Source: Elmis aenea
Taxonomy: Eukaryota; Arthropoda; Insecta; Coleoptera; Elmidae
Reading direction: 5' to 3'
Length of the DNA stretch: 64,000 nucleotides
Assembly (NCBI GenBank): GCA_947652605.1
Contig: OX393579.1
Span: forward strand, 46,382,970 to 46,446,969
Shown here: positions 23,601 to 32,850 of the stretch, one piece after another
Layout: each line of letters begins with the position of its first letter
Position numbering within the stretch: the first letter of the stretch is position 1
The notes under the pieces: model-generated
Databases searched by the model: none
What the model saw: the letters and a program-made list of their open reading frames with translations, nothing else
Told to the model about the DNA's origin: nothing
Position numbers and translations under genes: made by a program

Positions 23601-24509
23601 AATACGAAAATGTTGTACCATGCTTCCTATGGCCTCAGGAACCATTTAAAGAAAAAAAAAATTGGCAACATTGCATACATTGATTTGCGTTTGGACATTT
23701 TTTTATCAGCAATTTTTACTTAGGTATTTACATTTTTTGTTCGAACTGAAAGCCTTCAGTTCGTAAACATAGCTGCAAACTTTTGGGTATCGTAAAACAC
23801 AAACAAGAAATAATTACGAGAAAAACAGAGATGACAGCTAATGACAATGTTGCCATATGTATTACTGTCATTAAAATCAGTGATTTACATATTTTCAACA
23901 CCAATTTTTGAAAGGAAGAACACAATATCTAGGAAAAAATACTATTCGAAATCTATTTTTATTCCAAATTGCAGCTTTTTCATTTGCAAGTATTAAATAA
24001 TAACGCCTATTAAAGGACTAAATGTCAAAGCTTTGAGAACCTCTTGCAGACACAGCAAGCGTGGTACAACATTTTCCTATTAAGATTTTCGACTTAAAAT
24101 TTTACGAAGAACATCGCCCCGTGTAGCCCTTCCGCCAATTTTTACACACCCTGTATTTTTTTATAAATAAGTTACCTTTTAATTTTGATCTTAATACTTA
24201 AAAATATAATGAAATAAATTAATGTTTAATGCTTTCGACTTTTTTTTTTAAACAATGTTGTAAATTAATTACAGAATTCAGTGTAATTGTTTTTTAGGTG
24301 TGCTCTGGCCCCTAGAAGGTATGACTGCCACCCTGAGATATGTTAGCTACGCCATACCATTCTGCCTTCCTGCAGTATCTTTGAGGAATATATTACACAA
24401 AGGCTGGAGCTTCATGCATCTGGGCGTACTACATGGAGTCGGAGTTAATGTTTTTTGGGTTATATTTTTCGCAGTGATTAGTGCCTATCAACTTAAGAGA
24501 AGCAAATAA
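8645..24509 (+). CDS. ABCH/ABCG-type half ABC transporter (5' incomplete)
   Basis: ATP-driven membrane half transporter, closest in pattern to insect ABCH proteins (the group of Drosophila snustorr, linked to cuticle barrier lipids). Exons: 8645-8804, 8862-8998, 9056-9181, 11140-11233, 11295-11516, 11666-11784, 11843-12077, 15088-15265, 15325-15511, 22528-22793, 22855-22941, 24298-24509. All junctions are GT-AG and phases match, giving 673 residues. The visible part shows Walker [10 protein letters not shown] (5-13), Q-loop YMPQE, signature CSGGQQ (104-109), Walker B LLILDEP (124-130), D-loop GLDP and switch histidine ITTHY (His162). A first membrane span (286-307) precedes a large extracellular loop; about five more spans fill the last three exons, ending SAYQLKRSK. 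The NBD-then-TMD order fits ABCG/ABCH. The first exon starts mid-codon, and roughly 50-80 N-terminal residues lie upstream of the window. The substrate cannot be read from sequence. Introns 3, 7, 9 and 11 are packed with transposons; the exons are clean. Confidence 0.92.
9590..10790 (-). pseudogene. RTE-like retrotransposon remnant
   Basis: On the minus strand two recognisable parts survive. Upstream (10684-10430) is an acidic lead-in, then [20 protein letters not shown] and [12 protein letters not shown], the start of a non-LTR reverse transcriptase palm. Downstream (9895-9662) is [20 protein letters not shown], then [17 protein letters not shown], the post-palm region typical of RTE-type endonuclease-reverse transcriptases. 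Frames are broken by stops and shifts, so the element is dead. It lies antisense in transporter intron 3. Confidence 0.7.
12174..13453 (+). mobile_element. Nearly full-length mariner element M1
   Basis: 1280 bp, the usual size of mariner, flanked by TA (12172-12173 and 13454-13455). The ends are inverted: CACGTGGTCTGTCCC then CCAAAAGTAATGA on the left, TCATTACTTTTGGGACAGAC then CACG on the right. The left repeat contains a 3-base insertion. It carries a transposase on the plus strand and is inserted within M2. Confidence 0.88.
12376..13394 (+). pseudogene. Mariner transposase, frameshifted
   Basis: Cut-and-paste transposase of the mariner family. The start at 12376 opens with [16 protein letters not shown], the first helix-turn-helix, followed by [17 protein letters not shown]. 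Catalytic motifs visible are [13 protein letters not shown] (first Asp), [11 protein letters not shown] (second Asp) and, in another frame, [17 protein letters not shown] (third Asp), as expected of D,D34D. The frame is lost between about 13110 and 13185, and the C-terminal part continues in a second frame to a stop at 13394. The left segment looks intact, so the lesion is recent relative to M2. Confidence 0.88.
13455..13870 (+). repeat. Repeat family C, copy 2
   Basis: Begins TTACATAACAAGAGTTGT immediately after the right TA of mariner M1, with the same CpG-rich hairpin (GCGCACGGAGCCGCGTAGCG) and the TTACGTTGTCTTGTCAATTT body. Ends CATTAGTAGAAAAAAAACAC. It is longer than copy 1 because it carries an extra CGTTATAACTCACTTACTAG segment. 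Confidence 0.75.
13940..14573 (-). pseudogene. Mariner transposase remnant of M2
   Basis: Reading from 14573 the minus strand gives a helix-turn-helix part ([37 protein letters not shown]), then jumps to the C-terminal third ([46 protein letters not shown]). The catalytic middle is largely missing, and the region of the third Asp reads [11 protein letters not shown] instead of a clean YSPDLAPCDFFLFP-type motif. Clearly non-functional. Confidence 0.8.
15862..15906 (+). repeat. Penelope-type terminal fragment
   Basis: GACGCGGTTCCAACCCGGAA followed by ACAACTTGTATA matches the motif in the Penelope-like remnant near 1480. Only this short piece is visible. Confidence 0.4.
15911..16829. repeat. 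Foldback family H, paired arms
   Basis: The left arm (AAATTCGAGTTTAAGCATGG, then GGATCTCGCTTGTTATAATA) is mirrored at the right end (GCGAGATCCCCATGCTTAAA, then CTCGAATT). The arms are about 350 bp and include mirrored GATCGATTTATTTTTGTTTT and GTTGGTTGTCATAAAGC blocks, with an unpaired loop near 16260-16490. The outer CAGGGTG ends are lost here but preserved at 7147. Confidence 0.8.
16830..17067. other. Non-coding with a hAT-like end
   Basis: Contains GCGGCGCCCCCCAAGATTGG and ends CGTCGCTACGCCACTG at about 17054. Read in reverse this is CAGTGGCGTAGCGACGG, the look of a hAT terminus next to a homopolymeric C run. The partner end is not visible. Confidence 0.4.
17271..18174 (+). mobile_element. 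Tc1/mariner-like element M3, internally deleted
   Basis: 904 bp between duplicated TA (17269-17270, 18175-18176). Ends are inverted: AAGGGTGTTTCAATAAGACG then GAAAGATGTTAA, and the complement at the right end. The uninterrupted target can be read in copy 1 of family C (GTCATTTACATTAGTGG, here GTCATTTA-TA...TA-TTAGTGG). Confidence 0.9.
17384..18069 (+). pseudogene. IS630/Tc1/mariner transposase remnant
   Basis: From 17384 it reads [20 protein letters not shown], with a helix-turn-helix ending in [20 protein letters not shown], as in insect transposases with a DUF4817-type N-terminus. The frame stops at 17710, then a C-terminal fragment follows ([25 protein letters not shown]) that corresponds to the last catalytic Asp region. 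The DDE middle is deleted. Confidence 0.78.
18196..18895. other. Non-coding, intron 9 of the transporter
   Basis: AT-rich; a purine-rich patch at 18345-18430 repeats ACGAAAACGAAA-like words. No other feature seen. Confidence 0.45.
19536..20815. repeat. 196-bp tandem repeat, about 6.5 units
   Basis: The unit starts AAAATGTAGCTAAAAGACTG then GCGCATCCAACGATG and includes CATCCACGGCCGTCTGA and CTCCGTTATTAGCCACCCGA. Successive copies are 196 bp apart with a few substitutions each. The flank TTCTAAAGTTAATGCACTTG before the array reappears as TTCTAAAGTTAGTGCACCTG after it (21007), so the array grew inside the hAT element by local duplication. Confidence 0.92.
21144..21620 (+). pseudogene. hAT TTF-type zinc-finger fragment
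   Basis: One frame broken by a single TGA at 21336. It contains [18 protein letters not shown], then [18 protein letters not shown] and [20 protein letters not shown]. This matches the TTF/ZMYM-type N-terminal zinc finger of hAT transposases (W..Y....L..FC..C, DWK......HE....H). The frame then degenerates. The stop most simply replaces a TGG tryptophan. Confidence 0.78.
22403..22527. other. End of transporter intron 9
   Basis: Non-coding; ends with the pyrimidine-rich acceptor AAATTTTCAG at 22527. Confidence 0.7.
22942..23528. other. Non-coding, transporter intron 11
   Basis: Begins with donor GTAAGT at 22942. Contains the CpG-bearing stretch TTGGTCGACGCATTACTACG near 23005; nothing recognised. 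Confidence 0.5.
23529..24153. mobile_element. Foldback MITE family F, copy 2 (intact)
   Basis: 625 bp between TA 23527-23528 and TA 24154-24155. Ends CAGGGTGTG then AATTGGCGGAAGGGCTACAC, and the exact complement at the right. This is the uninterrupted reference for copy 1 at 2888. No coding capacity. Confidence 0.9.
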
Positions 24510-24750
24510 CTTTTAAGTGTTTTAGTGCAAACATTCTTAGTTAGTCTATTTATTTTTTATATTTATGTCGCATCTTTGACCAAGTAAAAGAGTATTTTAT
24601 TTATTTATTTATTAATGTTATAAAATATATCCAGTACACATTTAGATTTTTTGAATTGATTAACATAATTACAAGTCACTTTAGTAAACTAACACAAATA
24701 TAATTGTAAAAAATACATGGAAATACAATATTAAATATTTAATGCATGTA
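24510..24750 (+). other. Probable 3' UTR of the transporter
   Basis: Follows the TAA stop at 24507-24509; AT-rich with repeated ATTTATTTATTTATT at 24595-24615 and no canonical AATAAA that I would single out. It runs into element I. Confidence 0.4.
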
Positions 24751-25141
24751 CAGGGTGGTCCAAATTCGATGGGATTACATGGATATCTCGCTTAATATTC
24801 TAGATAGAGAAACGGCTAAATTGCCAAAAATGTGCAGTTTTTTGAGACAAATTCAGAACCGTTTTCAAAAATATTCTATCATTTCCCGTTATTGAGTTAT
24901 TGGAAAAAGGTGTTTTTTTGTCATATTTATAATGTGTCATATCTCCATTATTGTTATAAATATCGAAAAAATTTGTATAGAATATTTTTAGATATTTTTA
25001 TGTTGAATTCGATAATAACGGGTTACAACTAAAAATCCGCACTAAACTTGGAATCAAGTGGCACATGCCTCGTTGCTTTTAATGTAATTTTCATGACACT
25101 AACGGTTAGCATGCTGTGACTACTGTACCACTTTTTTTGTT

Positions 25142-26200
25142 TTGTTGTATCAATTCTTTTGTAAACGTCAAAAATGTCATCCAAAAAAAAAAAACCTGCG
25201 AGAGCGTGTTGTAAACTTTTTCAATATGCATAATTCTTTTAGAAAAAAATATGTTGTAGATCATTTTACTAAAGAAGATATACCAAAACGCACAATCTAT
25301 GATATTTTAAAGCGTGGTTCAGTGAAACGAACGGTCGGATCTGCTGAAAAAGCGAAAATTATGACGAAAAACAATTTAAGTAAGTTGAACGCTAAATTTA
25401 ACAACAAATCAGGGGTGAGCCAAAATCAAGCTGCTAAATTATTCAATTGCTCTCAACAGTATATCTCAAAGTCCTTAAAAATGTTAAATATAAAAGTTAG
25501 AAAGAAACAAAAGTCTTCATGTTACACAGATGAACAGATAACTACAGTAAAATCATATTGTCGATGGATGTTAAATAATTTAAAGGGGAAAAAGTTCATT
25601 TTGGACGACGAAAGTTATTTCACATTAAGCAATCTCAAATGTCTGGAAATGATGTATATTACACCGACGATCCTTCTAGTACATCTCCCAATGTGAAATA
25701 CAAAATGAAGAAAAAATTTTAACCAAAAGTCATGTTGGACATAGCCGTGTCCTGTGAGGGTATTTCTGAGCCGTATTTTAAACAAAATGGGTTGGCGATT
25801 AATCAAGAAACATATCAAAATGAATGTTTGGCAAAAATTTTAATTCCATTTATCCGAAAGTTCCATTATAACGACAAATTTGTATTTTGGCCGATAAAGC
25901 ATCTTCACATTATGCAAAGGAAACAATAGAGTTCCTTAACACCCAAAATATCCCATTTGTGCCTAAAATGCACAATCCAACAAACGTACCTCAATGTCGA
26001 CCAATTGAAGATTTTTTTGGGTATTTAAGTGCCTTAGTATATGAAAATGGATGGCATGCAAAAAGCATAAAACAGTTGAAGCGTAGAATAAAAACGTGCA
26101 TTAAAAAAAAGAACACGAGTGGCATACAGCATAATTGTAGCAATATTAGAACAAAATTACGTAAAGTGGCAGATTATGGACCTTATGTAGCAAACCATTA
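25142..26200 (+). pseudogene. Tc1/mariner-superfamily transposase, broken
   Basis: N-terminal part 25142-25696 has helix-turn-helix text (RTIYDILKRGSVKRTVG, SQNQAAKLFNCSQQYISKSL) and the first acidic motif KKFILDDESYFTLS. A second frame gives VMLDIAVSCEGISEPYF, GLAINQETYQNECLAKI and KFVFWP; a third gives DKASSHYAKETIEFL, VPQCRPIEDFFGYLSALVY and a C-terminus ending DYGPYVANH. The motif order (DDE-Y, WPDxAxxHY, PIEDFFG) is that of a DD-E Tc1/mariner relative common in insects. At least two frameshifts make it inactive. Confidence 0.82.
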
Positions 26201-26326
26201 GGTTTAAAGTCTAGTTTATGGCAAGTTGTAACATTGTAATACTAAATATTAAACAATGGTGACACACTGAATTGATGTTTTGTAAGATATTTAGTGCGGA
26301 TTTTTAGTTGTAACCCGTTATAAGAG

Positions 26327-26989
26327 AATAATTTTAAGCTCGCCGTTAAAAAGTTATGACACAAACTTACTTTTTTTTAAATAAAAGCTATAGTTGGCTA
26401 TGACCTATTTAAATTCCTTATTTTTTCTCATTTTAAATATATAGGTAAGGGTTGATGTGTTTATTTTCAACAATGCGCAAGTTACAAAGGTTTTTAATTT
26501 TTTTTAATGAAAAACATAGGCTGTGAAAATAAAAACAAGATGCAAAACCTTCTAAAATTTATGTGGTGCGAGTTACAAAGGTTTTTTAATTTGTTGTTCA
26601 GATAAGCATTATAAATATTTGAACATAAGATAAACAGCAATATACTACATAACTGCTGATTCTGACTATATTGTTATCTTATGTTCTTATGTTAATGTTT
26701 ATCACAACAAAAGATTTAAAAAACCTTTATACTTGTGCCAAATGAGTTTTAAAAGATTTTACACATTTTTTCACAGCCTATAAGTTTCTTTAAAAAGAAA
26801 AAAAAAACCTTCGTAACTTGCGTATTATTGAAAATAACTAGATCAACCCTTATATATTTGGAATTAAAAAGAAAATAATGATTTTAAATAGGTCAGAGCC
26901 AACTAGGTATAGCTTCCATATAAAACAAGGTAAGTTTATGTCATAACTTTTTAAAAGCAAGCGTTTTTTTTCATCATCAAATTCTACAT
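26327..26989. repeat. Foldback inserted in the right TIR of I
   Basis: Near-palindrome: GTTAAAAAGTTATGACACAA, AGCTATAGTTGGCTATGACC, GGTAAGGGTTGAT and GCGCAAGTTAC on the left are mirrored as GGTCAGAGCCAACTAGG, GTCATAACTTTTTAAAAGC and related blocks on the right. It interrupts CCCGTTAT...TCAAATTCTACATAAAAA of the TIR. The target duplication is unclear. Confidence 0.65.
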
Positions 26990-27135
26990 AAAAATATCTA
27001 AAAATAATCTTTATAACTTTTTTCGATATTTACAACAATAACGGAGATGTGACACATTATAAATATGAAAAAAAACACTGTTTTGTCAATAATTCAAAAC
27101 CGGAAACGATAGAATATTTTTGAAAACGGTTCCGA

Positions 27136-27789
27136 CCAGGGAAGGTCACGATACGTTGTCGCTAGAATTTGATTAAGGCTGTGTTTATTGCATCAAGAAC
27201 ATCAAAACTAAATGTTTTGCAGAGTTATACGTGCCACTGGCCATTTTCTTCGGAAAAATAGGGGAAAAACTGAAAAGTTGAATAATAAAAGTAATTTTTG
27301 CGATCGCGTTGGCTACGAAACCGTCAGAGATAAAATCGAAATTCTCCTATTTACCAATTCGCGCATCCTTTGCAAGCTAAATGGTGCAAAGTTTTTGAAA
27401 AAATCTGAAACGGTTGCGGAGAAAAACGCGAAAAACTAGATATAGGTAGTTATATAGATTTACGACAACTTCTCAAACCATAGCGCTTATGCAGGGGTTT
27501 CGTTTTTGACGTCTCCAATCTCTTCAAGATTTTTTTAAAAACTTTTTACTTGCAAAAGATGCGCGCATTGGTAAATAGAGGAATTTCGATTTTGTCTCTG
27601 ACGGTTTCATAGCCAACGCGATCGCAAAAATGACCTTCTAATACCAATTTTTCAGTTTATGCCCTATTTTTCCGAAAGAAATGGCCAGTGGTACGTATAA
27701 CTCTGCAAAACATTTAGTTTTGATGTCCTTGATGCAATAAATACAGCCTTAATTAAATTCTAGCGACAACGTATCGTGACCCTCCCTTG
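27136..27789. mobile_element. Foldback element J, copy 2
   Basis: 654 bp, left CCAGGGAAGGTCACGATACG then TTGTCGCTAGAATTTG, right the complement ending CGTGACCCTCCCTTG. The arms of about 300 bp are almost continuous with a very short loop near 27440-27460. It interrupts the right TIR of element I. Confidence 0.85.
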
Positions 27790-28184
27790 TGAGTTTCTCT
27801 CAAAAACTGCACATTTTTAATCATTTGACCGTTTCTCTATCTCGAATATTAAGCGAGATACCCATGTCATTCTATCGAATTTGGACCAACCTTCAGGGTA
27901 TTCGCCCAGTACGTTTTTTCCTTCTCACCTGGTTTTTTATTCAAAATATTTAAAAAAAATACTGTAACTCATAATTTTCAACAAAATTTGTTTAAAAGTT
28001 TTATGTTATAAATAATGAATCAAATATAAAAGAATAACGCACTAAGTGGACACCCTGTACATAATTAAAAGTTACATAAAACACACATTAACTTCCAATT
28101 CCGATACTCAATATTTTCAAACAAAACTAAACATAATACCGTTCAAAAAAAAGCTTACTTTAAATAATTCCCATAATGCAACCA

Positions 28185-30895
28185 TTATTCGACTTGCTTT
28201 TCTGGTTTAGCGGGAGTAGATGTAAACAGTAACGTAGAAAATTCGTGTAATAGCATGGAGTTTTGTTTTAGAGTATCATCTTTGTTGTTAAGTGTATCAA
28301 AACCTTTCATAATAACGGCAATGTTTTCCACTATATTACTTTGAACCTCAAATATTTCTTGATACTGATTATACACTTCCTGCAAAACATCTATTTGTTC
28401 TTCAAAAGCTTCAGTTTGCAAGTTGTTAATGTTATTCTCCTAAAAAAATTAGTACGTAGCAATATTACTTATATTAATTACCACTGAACTAAATATACTT
28501 TTAAAAAAAATCAGTTTAAACAATTCCAGCAATGACGAAACAACAATATTAAACTTATAATTTTATACACTGGGTGCTTCAAACTAAAGTTATAAAAAAA
28601 AGATATAGGTTAAACGCTATATAAATAATCCAAACATTCTACAGAAAATATTAACATGCTTTATGAAAAGTTGTAAAATCCTATATAAAAAACGCTGAAA
28701 ATTAAACGCGCAGTAACAAATTAAAAAACAGTTTTTAAAATTGAGATGTATAATAAGTATTCACAGTTAATAATAATTATATTCATAATAAAAAAAAATT
28801 TCGCACGGTATAATATACAGATGCGCAAAAGTATGGAAACAGACAAAATATCTAGAATACAATTGCATATACAGGGTTCTCGTTTTTCGAGGGCCACTAT
28901 GGAGATCTCGTAAACGGTAAGAGTTACGACTTCGGTTAAATTAGGGCAAAGTTGTATATTCAGGTGCTTAATAATTTGAAGCAAACAGAACTTATCTAGC
29001 TCTTTTAGTTTTTGAAATATAGGAAAAAAAGTAAACAAGTGGATTTTTGTTTTTTGCCCGTAACTTTTTCATTTGATGTCGAATTTAATTTCTGTTGAAA
29101 CTTTTTCATGGCCACTTTTTGGAAGGAATCAGAATCCCCAATTATATTTTCCGTGCAACGTTTCGTTTTTTTTTAACCATCATCAGGTAAATTTTTTCTT
29201 ATAGACGCTATATCTGATTTTAACGCTAATTTGTAGAGCATATTTTTCTGAATTCGACAATGTATAACACTTGGCACATTTTTGAAACAATTGTTGTTAA
29301 AAATGGCAAAAACAAATATTTTATTTAAAACAAATCGTAATCGGTATGGTAAATAATTGTATTTGTCCCTTTTTCCTTTGAAGCACGTAAGTAAACCGCA
29401 TGAAATTACTTTTAAAGGGATTTAATTAAAAAAATAGGTAATAATAAATATTTTAAGAATGCATTAACATTGTTCACTTATTAACAAATATTTTTAGAAC
29501 ATTTTCTTTGGTTAAGTAATAAATTTTCCTAAATTGTGTATTTAATCCTTATTTGGCATACAATTATTTGTAACAAAATTTTCGTAATCAAATAATATAA
29601 GTGTTCATAGTTTACAAAAAACGTCCAGAAATCTGTTTACGCTTTTTGCTTATTAGAAGTCATTAACGCAGATAAAAGGCATAACTCATTATTTTTTGTA
29701 CAACGTTTTTATTTCTAAATATAAAAATAACCCTGTAAAAACTTGACAGTTCTTTTTATTAAGTCTGTTTTATATTTATACAATACAATTTTGTCGTTTA
29801 AGAAAATTGCATACGATTTTATATTACCATGTCAATCAGAAGTTAAAAATCTTGAACCAAAAAATCGTACGAAATAGGACGTGTTCTAATCGCATCCAAT
29901 ATTTGCGCGCATGCGTATTCTAGATTCTACTGTAATCTGACCGCATGTCATTTGCGGGTTAGGTTAACTGAAATAAAAATCAATTCGTTATTGATTGTTT
30001 AGTAACATTGTTAATGATACTGCAGCCATAAGTAGTATTTTTCTATTCATTTGTAATTATCTATAAGCAGAAAGCACCCATATACAAAAAAACATCAAAA
30101 TATAAATAAATATTTGATATGGTTACTCAAAATTGCCAACAAAATATAATTAAAGTTACTAAAATGTAACCAAAATATATTAGAGTATTAGAGTTTTCAT
30201 ATCAAAAAATATTACCATGTAAATGGTTCATATTTTCCATGCAAAATTCTTGAACGAAATTTTTATATAAAAATTCTATGCTATTTTCTTAAACGAAAAA
30301 ATAGTTACAAATTAATATAGTCTAAAAAGGACTTTAGAAAAGTCCGTGATAGAGGTGAACGTGTCTTGACATAAAATAATTTTTATTATTAAGATTATTT
30401 GGGCTTTTCCATAAAGTCATGCTTATAAATAAACAAAAATTCACCGTTTTCGGATTTTGCAAGGCAATGCCTTCGATTTCTTCTGAATTCTTTGAGAAGC
30501 ATGCTAATATTTCTCTGCTAGCCTTATTTAGGTTATTTGCATCATCTTTTTTCGCTACGAGATAAGGTTCTGTTGTCGGTTGGGCGATAGATTCCATAGT
30601 TGTTCCAACTTTTTTAACAAAATCTGGTCCAGCCACTTTTGTAAAATCATCACTGATGCTTTCTACCTCCTCTACAAAATTATTTTTGATACTTTCGTAT
30701 TACACGTGTGTGTTTAACCATTAAACCTTTAATATCAAGAAATAAATCGCGATACTTTTGCAGATCACTTATTTTTTGTAGTTGCTCTGCTTCTGTTAAT
30801 TGCAATTCCAATTGTTCTAATTTCTTTTGTGTTTGATACAAACTGTTGCTGTTAATGTTTAATTCCGCACTTGGCAATGGTTTTAATGAACTCAT
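28185..30895 (-). CDS. Small coiled-coil protein, unrecognised, with a frameshift
   Basis: I do not recognise the family. Two exons: 30895-30445 and 28439-28185, with donor GTGAAT and acceptor TTTTTTTAG, both phase 0. The start ATG at 30895 has a good context (AAAATGA). Exon 1 opens MSSLKPLPSAELNINS, then a heptad-like helix (QKKLEQLELQLTEAEQLQKI). Translated as is, it stops after 71 residues at VIRKYQK. Removing one base of the A5 run (30683-30687, TTTTT on +) keeps the frame open through VEEVESISDDFTK, VKKVGTTMESIAQ and exon 2 (EEQIDVLQEVYNQYQEIFEV) to TAA, 234 residues. The exact phase match across the intron argues for one gene with a sequencing error, an allele, or recent decay. It is acidic to neutral and helical, with no signal peptide or membrane span. 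It lies downstream of PEX7 on the same strand. Confidence 0.62.
28872..29430 (-). mobile_element. Foldback/TIR family B, copy 1
   Basis: Begins after TA with CAGGGTTCTCGTTTTTCGAG then GGCCACTATGGAGATCTCG. It matches the complement of 55310-55866 throughout and loses its far end in GAAATTACTTTTAAAGGGAT. It lies in the intron of the small coiled-coil gene. Confidence 0.78.
29431..30444. other. Non-coding, intron of the small gene
   Basis: AT-rich intron sequence; nothing recognised. The donor sits at 30444-30443 on the minus strand. Confidence 0.5.
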
Positions 30896-32850
30896 TTTGG
30901 ACTCAGTACTGCCAGGTATGTCAAAGATACAGTTTTTTTTTTAACTTGAACAGTCAGATATTTGAGCGACTGCATTTTGATGTTGCAAATTAGCTTTTTC
31001 ATCTCATTTGTTTTACATAGAAAAATTTCAACATTTTTAATATTTTGGCTGAATATTTTCTGTGTAACTGGAACTATAAACATTTTTTTAACTGTTGAAC
31101 ATTTTATTTTTCACAACGCAAGACAGTATGGTTTATATTTCTTAATAAAGTATGAAATAAATTCATGACCATGTCACTGCATTTGGTTTCTATGATATAA
31201 CACTGTTTTGAAGTATTTGCTGGGGAATCTTATTCTGTAGTCTGTTTATTTCGTTCGGGACAATTTACTAAGTTTCATGACTGTTGCATTGTGGTTTGTA
31301 GCTAAATCAAAAGCAGTAGAGTAAAACTAATTTAGTTACTGTTTATCAAAGTTGACTAAATTAGGTATCTATTAGTAAATGGTCACACAGTGACCAATTA
31401 ATTCAAAATTATGCAAGATAGAAGCTGATTCTGCACAATATTGATGAAGAATTTCATTTTTCAATAATACATGTACAGTTACTAAAAGTGTATTGGTAGT
31501 TCAATAAATCACAAAAATGTATTCACAGTACTTTATTTCCATTCTTAAAAACAAAATCAATAATCACAGTCGGTTTTAACTAATAAATTACAGAGTATAG
31601 GTAAAGAATTCTAAATTTAGTTAATTAAATAATTCCATAAAACAAATTGTGTTTTCGAAAAGAATATCTCATATTCTGCAACTTTGGTTGTTAAAGCAAA
31701 AACATCAACATTTTAACAACAAAAAATGTAAAACCATCAACTTTGGTAATTATAAAAAATAATTATTAAGGCATGATAATTTATGATAAATACAATGTTT
31801 AAGAATGTGCAATACTAAAATATAAAATGATACAGCTATCGATCTATCACTTTAAAATCTTACATGTAATGCATTCAATTTGCACCGATGACTATCTACA
31901 AGCTTATACATATTACAAAATTACTCTACATGTATATATACCCTGAAATAGTAATGAAGAGGAACTAGTGTTATTATAACCCACTTAAAAACGCCATTTT
32001 TAACATTACACAATTTAGTCTAAAAGTTTGTTTCATATCCATACTCTTTAAGACGCTTTTACATCTTAAACCCATTAAAAATATTCACGATAATATGAAT
32101 TAATTTTGTTTTAATTTAAACATTCACAAACAATAAGGAAATTAAAAACTTAATTTGAACAGCAGCCAGGGAATAATCAATAAAAGTAGTTTCCATATCA
32201 CACAAACAACATTTTTCTAACTTCTTTAAAGTAATAACACAATACCCTGTATCCCAATGTTGAGACTCACCGTGAAAATCTTTCAAACAAGACTTTATTT
32301 ATAAAGCATCTAACACGGATTTTTTTAATTAGAAAATGGTCAAAGCTAATTCTGTCTTAGCATAAATCTAACATCAACAATAAATACTGTTTGATGCACG
32401 TGTTGTGGAAAAAGTGCATGAAATATATTTTTGCCACCTATCATAGTAAATGAAATATGTGCATAATTATTATCAAAAAAGCCTAGACAAAATCTTAAAA
32501 ACACAAGTATGTCTCTATCTCCAACTACATGGATATTTGTCCTGGTGAAGCTCAAATTGGGACATATTTTACCTCTTAATAAGTTATTTTTAAAAACATT
32601 TTTAACGGCAATTTTTTTTATATTAAAATTTCAAACTTTGTTTAGCAGCATTTTGTCATTTAATTAATTTTTGTGGTTAAAACCTGACTTTTCTGGTCAA
32701 TAAAAACGATACAGCATTTGTTAAACAAATGCACATTATTACCACACCTTCACATGTTTCTCATTAATTTTAAAATCAAACGTAAAATATCTTCAGCTTA
32801 TTCACAATATTTGGAATGTTCTGCGTAACATATCACCTTTAACTACTTCA
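30896..32850. other. Between PEX7 and the small gene; likely PEX7 3' UTR
   Basis: No coding region recognised. The part next to the PEX7 stop is the natural place for its 3' UTR, since PEX7 reads toward lower coordinates. Short frames here lack any family resemblance. Confidence 0.45.

Larger units (their letters stand above)
24751..27893 (+). mobile_element. Long-TIR Tc1/mariner-like element I
   Basis: Left TIR from TA-CAGGGTGGTCCAAATTCG to GTTACAACTAAAAATCCGCA (about 285 bp). The right TIR is its complement, split into three pieces by two insertions: 26295-26326, 26990-27135 and 27790-27893. The right terminus reads GAATTTGGACCAACCTT, a decayed CACCCTG. The TIRs enclose a broken transposase. 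An autonomous-type member of the CAGGGTG group. Confidence 0.82.

Noticed and set aside
32346..32555. A 69-codon minus-strand frame downstream of PEX7.
   Set aside because: No recognisable domain, poor start context, likely part of the 3' UTR.
31501..32850. A separate gene between PEX7 and the small coiled-coil gene.
   Set aside because: No frame with splice sites or family resemblance; best explained as UTR and spacer.
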